Source: Augochlora pura
Lineage: Eukaryota; Arthropoda; Insecta; Hymenoptera; Halictidae
Assembly: GCF_028453695.1 (NCBI RefSeq)
Contig: NC_135774.1
Coordinates: forward strand, 12,648,001 to 12,712,000
Direction of reading: 5' to 3'
DNA: 64,000 nucleotides
Below the pieces are notes generated by a model. That model made no database searches. It worked only from the letters and a program-made list of their open reading frames with translations, and had not been told where the DNA came from. Both the position numbers and the translations under genes were made by a program. This document shows, one piece after another, positions 59,301 through 64,000 of this stretch (position 1 is the first letter of the stretch; each line of letters starts with the position of its first letter).

Positions 59301-59847
59301 TGGACTTTATAGTAAAGCTACATAATCAATAGAGTCTATGAAAGCTGTACCCATAGTTTCAGATCATAATGTTAACTAGTTTCGGAGATATAAGGGTGGA
59401 AAGTTGGTGGTTGCAGAGCGTTCCGCGCGAGCCAGTGAATCGTCGAAATTCCCGGGAAAAAGTAAACAGATAGTAAACGTAGTATTTATGAATGAAACCC
59501 TGACCCACGCAACTGTCCGACGCGTGGGGTAGGTCAGGGCGCTGGAGTGAGCGAGAGGTCCGAGTGTGAGAAATTAAAAAATTACCCTTGTCTTCAACCT
59601 GCGATATCTCTGGAAAGGGACGTCGCATCAAAATGCGATAAAGTGCATTTTAAAAAGGAGTCTTCAAGCTTCCCAACAGTCGAAGTTGCATTAACAAATA
59701 TTCAGTACTTTATTTAAAAAATGGATTTAAATTTGTTCTATTTTAAATACGTTTCGAACTTTATAAAATCTATTCTAAAAATTTGGAAAAATTATATTTA
59801 CTAACAATACAGTTATATATATGGTACAGATATATTATATTAGTGAT
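56381..59847. other. Non-coding DNA, no gene seen
   Basis: AT-rich cryptic TTCGAATAATT-like sequence lies at about 56580-56900. A GC-rich block spans about 56930-58030, with overlapping frames of up to 162 codons. AACATGT-TAT repetition occurs at about 58139-58196, a second GC-rich block at about 58300-58990, then AT-rich DNA. Nothing recognisable was found. Confidence 0.45.
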
Positions 59848-60187
59848 TTTAAATGTATATAACAAATTACTTGCAGCTTCACTATGTGTAACGCGTTTCG
59901 GTTCATACTTTATAAGGGTTTTCCGATGAAAGCTTCTTTGAAAAAATTGTAAAAATTGTTATTTATAGCTTACGTTAACAATATTTAATGTTATTTAATG
60001 TTTGTAACCACTTAATTCCAGTTTTACAAACCCTAGCAAGTTCGAGTGCATATTTTATGGATCTCCTCATTGAAAATTGACTTTAAATGATTGCAAAAAT
60101 TGTACCAATTAATTTAATGGTAATATACATAATAAATATCGTTCCAAACAATAACATTTAATATTTATAACAAATTGTTTCTTCACA
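59848..60187. repeat. Old tandem repeat, unit about 146-163 bp
   Basis: TTTAAATGTATATAACAAATTAC (59848), TTTAATGTTTGTAACCACTT (59994) and TTTAATATTTATAACAAATTG (60157) start successive units. The first two both continue through TTCATACTTTATAAGG- or GTGCATATTTTATGG-like sequence into GATGAAA or ATTGAAA and AAAAATTGT. Divergence is high, so the array is old. Confidence 0.55.
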
Positions 60188-61508
60188 TATTATTTTCTTA
60201 ATTTATTCTAAGATTAAAATCGATTCTAAGATCCACAATCCATTGAATCCTGCTCCATCAAAGAACGGATCGCCTGGAACACAGTCGTGTTAGCTCCTGG
60301 AATCGCCGAGCAACAGCAATTCACACGGCCGTCAGCGAATCTGTGTCGGCGAGACCGTAACCAGCATAGCCAGGAACAGTAGAGAACAACCGAGATTGCT
60401 ACCGTATCTCGAAGGCCGGGTCCGGTAGGTGGTTTTTGCGGTTAAATCGGCAAGAGCCGCGGCGCGGTTTATCCGGGCACCGGGCACCGGGCACGACGAA
60501 GACGGAAAGGACGACGACTTCTGGCTAGTTCACCGAACATAAGTCGCCCGGGCCGTTTTGCTCGTTTTGCCGTGGCTAGGTGCCGCCGCCGCCGCCGCCG
60601 CGGCCACGAGATCCCATGGATCTGACGCAAGATGGATATCGTATTCCCTATAATGCATAGCCGGCCGTATCGTGAATTCCGCGGTGAAGAGGCGCTCTCG
60701 CCGGATGCTCGCGCACGAACTGTCTTTTGCATAGGTTATCGTGGAAGACCCAGGATACGGAGCTGCATTCTTTTCGCTCCCCCGTCGGAGAACAACCGAC
60801 TTTCCGATCCACGTTAGCCGCGCCGCCGCTGCCTTTTCCCCGGGGATCCGCGTCGTGGCGCCTGTGTGTTTCCGTAAACCATTCGGAATTTCAGTGCCGG
60901 GGGAGAGAGGAATTCCGAAGAGTCGGCGAGGAATCCGCTGTAAACTTTCGTTTAACCAACCAATTATCCTTCGAGCCAGCCAGTGTCCTGGACATCGGCG
61001 CGCCCTTTGCGCGGGCCCTTGGACCGCTCGGGATCACCGCGGAAACACGCAGAATTTTCTGCCGATGCCTGCGCGCTAATGTTAAATGCAACAGCGGGAA
61101 AATGTTGGAGATCGTTGGAGATACTCCTTCATTTATTGCCTATTAATAGCCTCGAGGCAGAAATTGAATCTTTTTCAACAGGGACCTTAAGTTAATTGGA
61201 GAATTGATCCAAAGCGCGGTAATTTTTAGTCGAGATTGAATAATTTATATATTTGAAATATACTGAAGAGAATCATACCCCTATGGATTGGCTGTGTCGT
61301 GATGTATAGCATTAAAAGTCTTAGAAAAGTCAAATATGATCCTTTTGGAAATATTGCACACTTTTATAAGGAGCAAACCTGATGTCTAATATACTGTATC
61401 ATTGTTAGCAAATCCTCCTTGAAGTATAAATTCTAGTCATACTTGTATTATTTACATATTAATTCAGATATGCCTATATAGTAATTAAATAATTAAAATT
61501 GATACACC
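60188..61508. other. GC-rich then AT-rich non-coding DNA
   Basis: GC-rich at about 60240-61090, including CCGGGCA repeated three times (60475-60495) and a CCG run (60584-60602). Frames overlap on both strands, the longest being 139 codons at 60727-61146, unrecognised. AT-rich beyond. Confidence 0.5.
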
Positions 61509-61543
61509 TTAACACTAGAATTAATAAGGTAGTCAAAATGACT
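61509..61543. mobile_element. Possible solo TTAA-type transposon end
   Basis: TTAACACTAGAATTAATAAG is followed by the small palindrome AGTCA-AAA-TGACT (61531-61543). A TTAA start plus a subterminal palindrome resembles a piggyBac-like terminus of another family, but no facing end was found. Confidence 0.3.
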
Positions 61544-64000
61544 GGTTTCTAATTTCCTCTTTCACAATTTCTAATACTATAAAATATTTCTGTGATCAAT
61601 TTTTAGATGATCTTTTTTTATTCAAGCATTTATTCTAATAGAAATCATATGAAATTAAAATAAATCCAATCTTATTACCACTGGAAAATAATATATAAAA
61701 TAACATACGATAGTAGCATTTGGGGTTCGGTAGGAATATAAAATATTACCATTTTAATGATGAAAAGCGAGCAATTAAATCGAACGTTCCATCGATTTGA
61801 TAATTTCCACATCAAAGGACTGTTCCATGAAAGTAATATTTCGAAGTTTCAAAGAGTCCTCGGGTCCACAGGAAGATCACTTTGTCGGAGAAATTAACGT
61901 GGCGAAATTCAGTTTCGGCCAAAATTACCTCGTCCCAGACAGCCGGCCGACAGTCCGATAGGATGCACATACGTATGAGGCCTCGGTACAATAGCCGTTC
62001 GAACTTTTGAAGCGCTGTCTCTCTCTCTCTCTCTCCTCTCCCTCCGTTGCGGCGGGCCGCGAAGTCGCATTTAAAATTGAAATCACGGCCGTTCCCTCCC
62101 CGCTCGAGCTCGCTCGAACCGCTCGGTGTGGTGCCCTCCGCAGGATACTCTGCGGGCTCGTACGATCTTGATCATCGACGCTCTGTGCCTTGTCCTTTCT
62201 CCACACGGCTCGTCCGACTCTCTTTCTTCGCCGTTCCCCAACGGTATTTTTCTGCGGCGTTTTTTCCTCGCGTTTCAAGTTACCCGCTTGGAAACCCCGA
62301 ATCTGCATGGGACCAATCCGTCTGGCGGTCGTCCAGCACGGATCGTCCGACGAACCGGTCCATTCATCGCCTCTCGACCACCGACGGTCCTAGATTCTCG
62401 ATTTTCGACGATTTATAGCCTACCACGGGGACACGTATTTTTCTGGCGGATGATACACGTAACGGCGCAAATTAGCGCTCGACCAGCTTTATTTACGACC
62501 ATAAAATGCTGCGCGGACTAGAAAGTTACCAAAAACGAAAGCTCTATTAACACCTAATTTCGTAGCCATTTATTTATGAATTTATTCTATTGATTTATTG
62601 ATGTACAGCTATGTGAAATTATAAATACCTTTTTTATATCTTAGTTAATAAAAATATGTAGTAATAGTATAGAGAATAGTACTGTAGTAGTTGTACAAGG
62701 ATAGATAAAATATAAAACTCTAAATCTAAAACTGAAGAAGAAAAATGGAAAAGAAGAATAAAATATGGAATTTATGAAAACATATACAAAGACGATAAAT
62801 GAATAGATTGTGACAGTGAAGGTTTTGGTTTATGCTATGAAGTGTCCTAATTCTGGCATACAATAGATTTATTACTAGTCAAAGAGACGCGTAGGAATCG
62901 ATAATAATTGATTTAACGAACTCCCGTGGAAGAAGAGAACGACAATAACAAAAGGCAGACGCCCTAAAAGAATTCCTACCGGAGATTTAACTATTGATTA
63001 ATGATCCAGCTCGCGGACAATGGCTGAACGGTCCACGTTGCAGAGCAAACGGAAGACAAAGGTGGTCCCGGGGTCGGGGAACCCGCGGGATTACGCAACG
63101 ACATGTCGAAGGTCGGCCCGGCTCGAGCGCTTATGAAAATCGATCCGGCTTGCATCGGGACTTAATTACCCCCCGAGCAAGGAATAATTGCGTCGGAATC
63201 AGATAAGGAACCAGTCCGGCAGTGTTTAATGCCCGCGGGCGTAGGCCGGGGCCCGATTAAAAATCACCGGAGGAACGCGCGCGACTCTCGTCGTCGTCGC
63301 TGTGTCTCGCATTACGATGGGCCGGCGCGTGTTAGAAATAATCAAGCGGCAGGAATTTCTCGGCGTCTTCCGACTGAAACGTCAGGAAGCCGGCGAAAAA
63401 AAAAATGTCCGCCATCGGGAAACCGGGTACCGGTACCGTCGAAGGATCCGAGCCCAAGTAATACCCTGATATCCGAGTTGAATCGACTTTCCGCGTCCTA
63501 TTCTTGGAATCCGGCTCCCCGCGATCCCCCAGCCGGGATTTCCGCGACCGAGTGCTATTCTTCTTCTTAAATTTAAACTACACCGGGGCCCGACTCCTCG
63601 CGAAAATTGAGGATCGTCGATCGCTTTATTTTAATGCCTTGGAATCGCTCTGTCGTTGCCAGTCAGCGAAAAGGTATAAAAAGATAAAAATATCTATTTT
63701 AATAATCGTAATAAATTGAAAATAATTCAGTGATATCCTTCAATTTTTCTATATTATGTTAGTTCAATTTTAGTTACTTTTGACCTATTCATTGCTGTCA
63801 TGAATTTATAAAGACCGCGGTTTAATCATTAGTATTGTCACTTAAGACTTCACACATCATAAATCTGTATATTTTTATAACAAGTTTTATAGGATTCATT
63901 AACACACCTATCTTTTTTATATTAGTTTTCTCAAGCTATTTCTTTGTTGCAAAATATTCTCATTCAACATTTCGTAGCTCAGTGTTCATAATAAATTAGA
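61544..64000. other. Non-coding DNA, no gene seen
   Basis: AT-rich to about 61740, GC-rich at about 61840-62520 with a CT run at 62018-62040, AT-rich at about 62530-62900, GC-rich at about 62920-63660, then AT-rich to the end. Overlapping frames of up to 131 codons are unrecognised. No splice acceptor with a credible exon was found. Confidence 0.5.

Overview
This looks like nuclear DNA from an insect, most likely a hymenopteran such as a bee. That is an inference from texture. GC-rich, CpG-dense blocks of a few hundred bases alternate sharply with AT-rich blocks. Polypurine (GA)n and GATA tracts are long and frequent. Short transposon relatives with TTAA-, TA- or 8-bp target duplications are scattered through it. 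There are no bacterial-style genes, operons, rRNA, recognisable tRNA or CRISPR arrays. The long open frames lack a recognisable family or fall in GC-rich, stop-poor or simple-repeat DNA, so they are not called as genes.

The only credible protein-coding piece is a promoter and first coding exon on the + strand. A (GA)n tract (21941-21970) and a TATAAAA box (22049-22055) precede a leader of about 950 nt with small upstream ORFs. An ATG at 23032 opens a 31-codon coding segment that ends at 23124 on a consensus splice donor (CAG|GTAAGA). I do not recognise the protein. If the call is right, 1-22048 is upstream or intergenic DNA and 23125-64000 is most probably a very large first intron, since no convincing downstream exon was seen.

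The rest of the window is an archive of repeats. Five complete or near-complete piggyBac-like MITEs (5030-5267, 10644-10889, 11394-12033, 14295-14539, 25898-26166) and several solo or truncated ends share TTAA-CCCYTTG termini. A hAT-like foldback MITE with a perfect 8-bp duplication lies at 44708-44964. A mariner-like MITE (39126-39447) has landed inside a GATA array. A tandem repeat with a unit of about 340 bp occurs at 17.9-18.3 kb and 23.7-24.4 kb, with a diverged relative at 16.6 kb. Other local structures are a 583-bp-spaced direct duplication (16288/16871) whose second copy appears to have lost CpGs, a 54-bp minisatellite (3095-3310), several diverged tandem duplications, a dispersed motif of about 30 bp, (CG)n runs and a G-quadruplex-prone (CCCCT)n tract.

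Coordinates were read by eye from the numbered sequence and homologies were judged by eye. No alignment, folding or database search was run.
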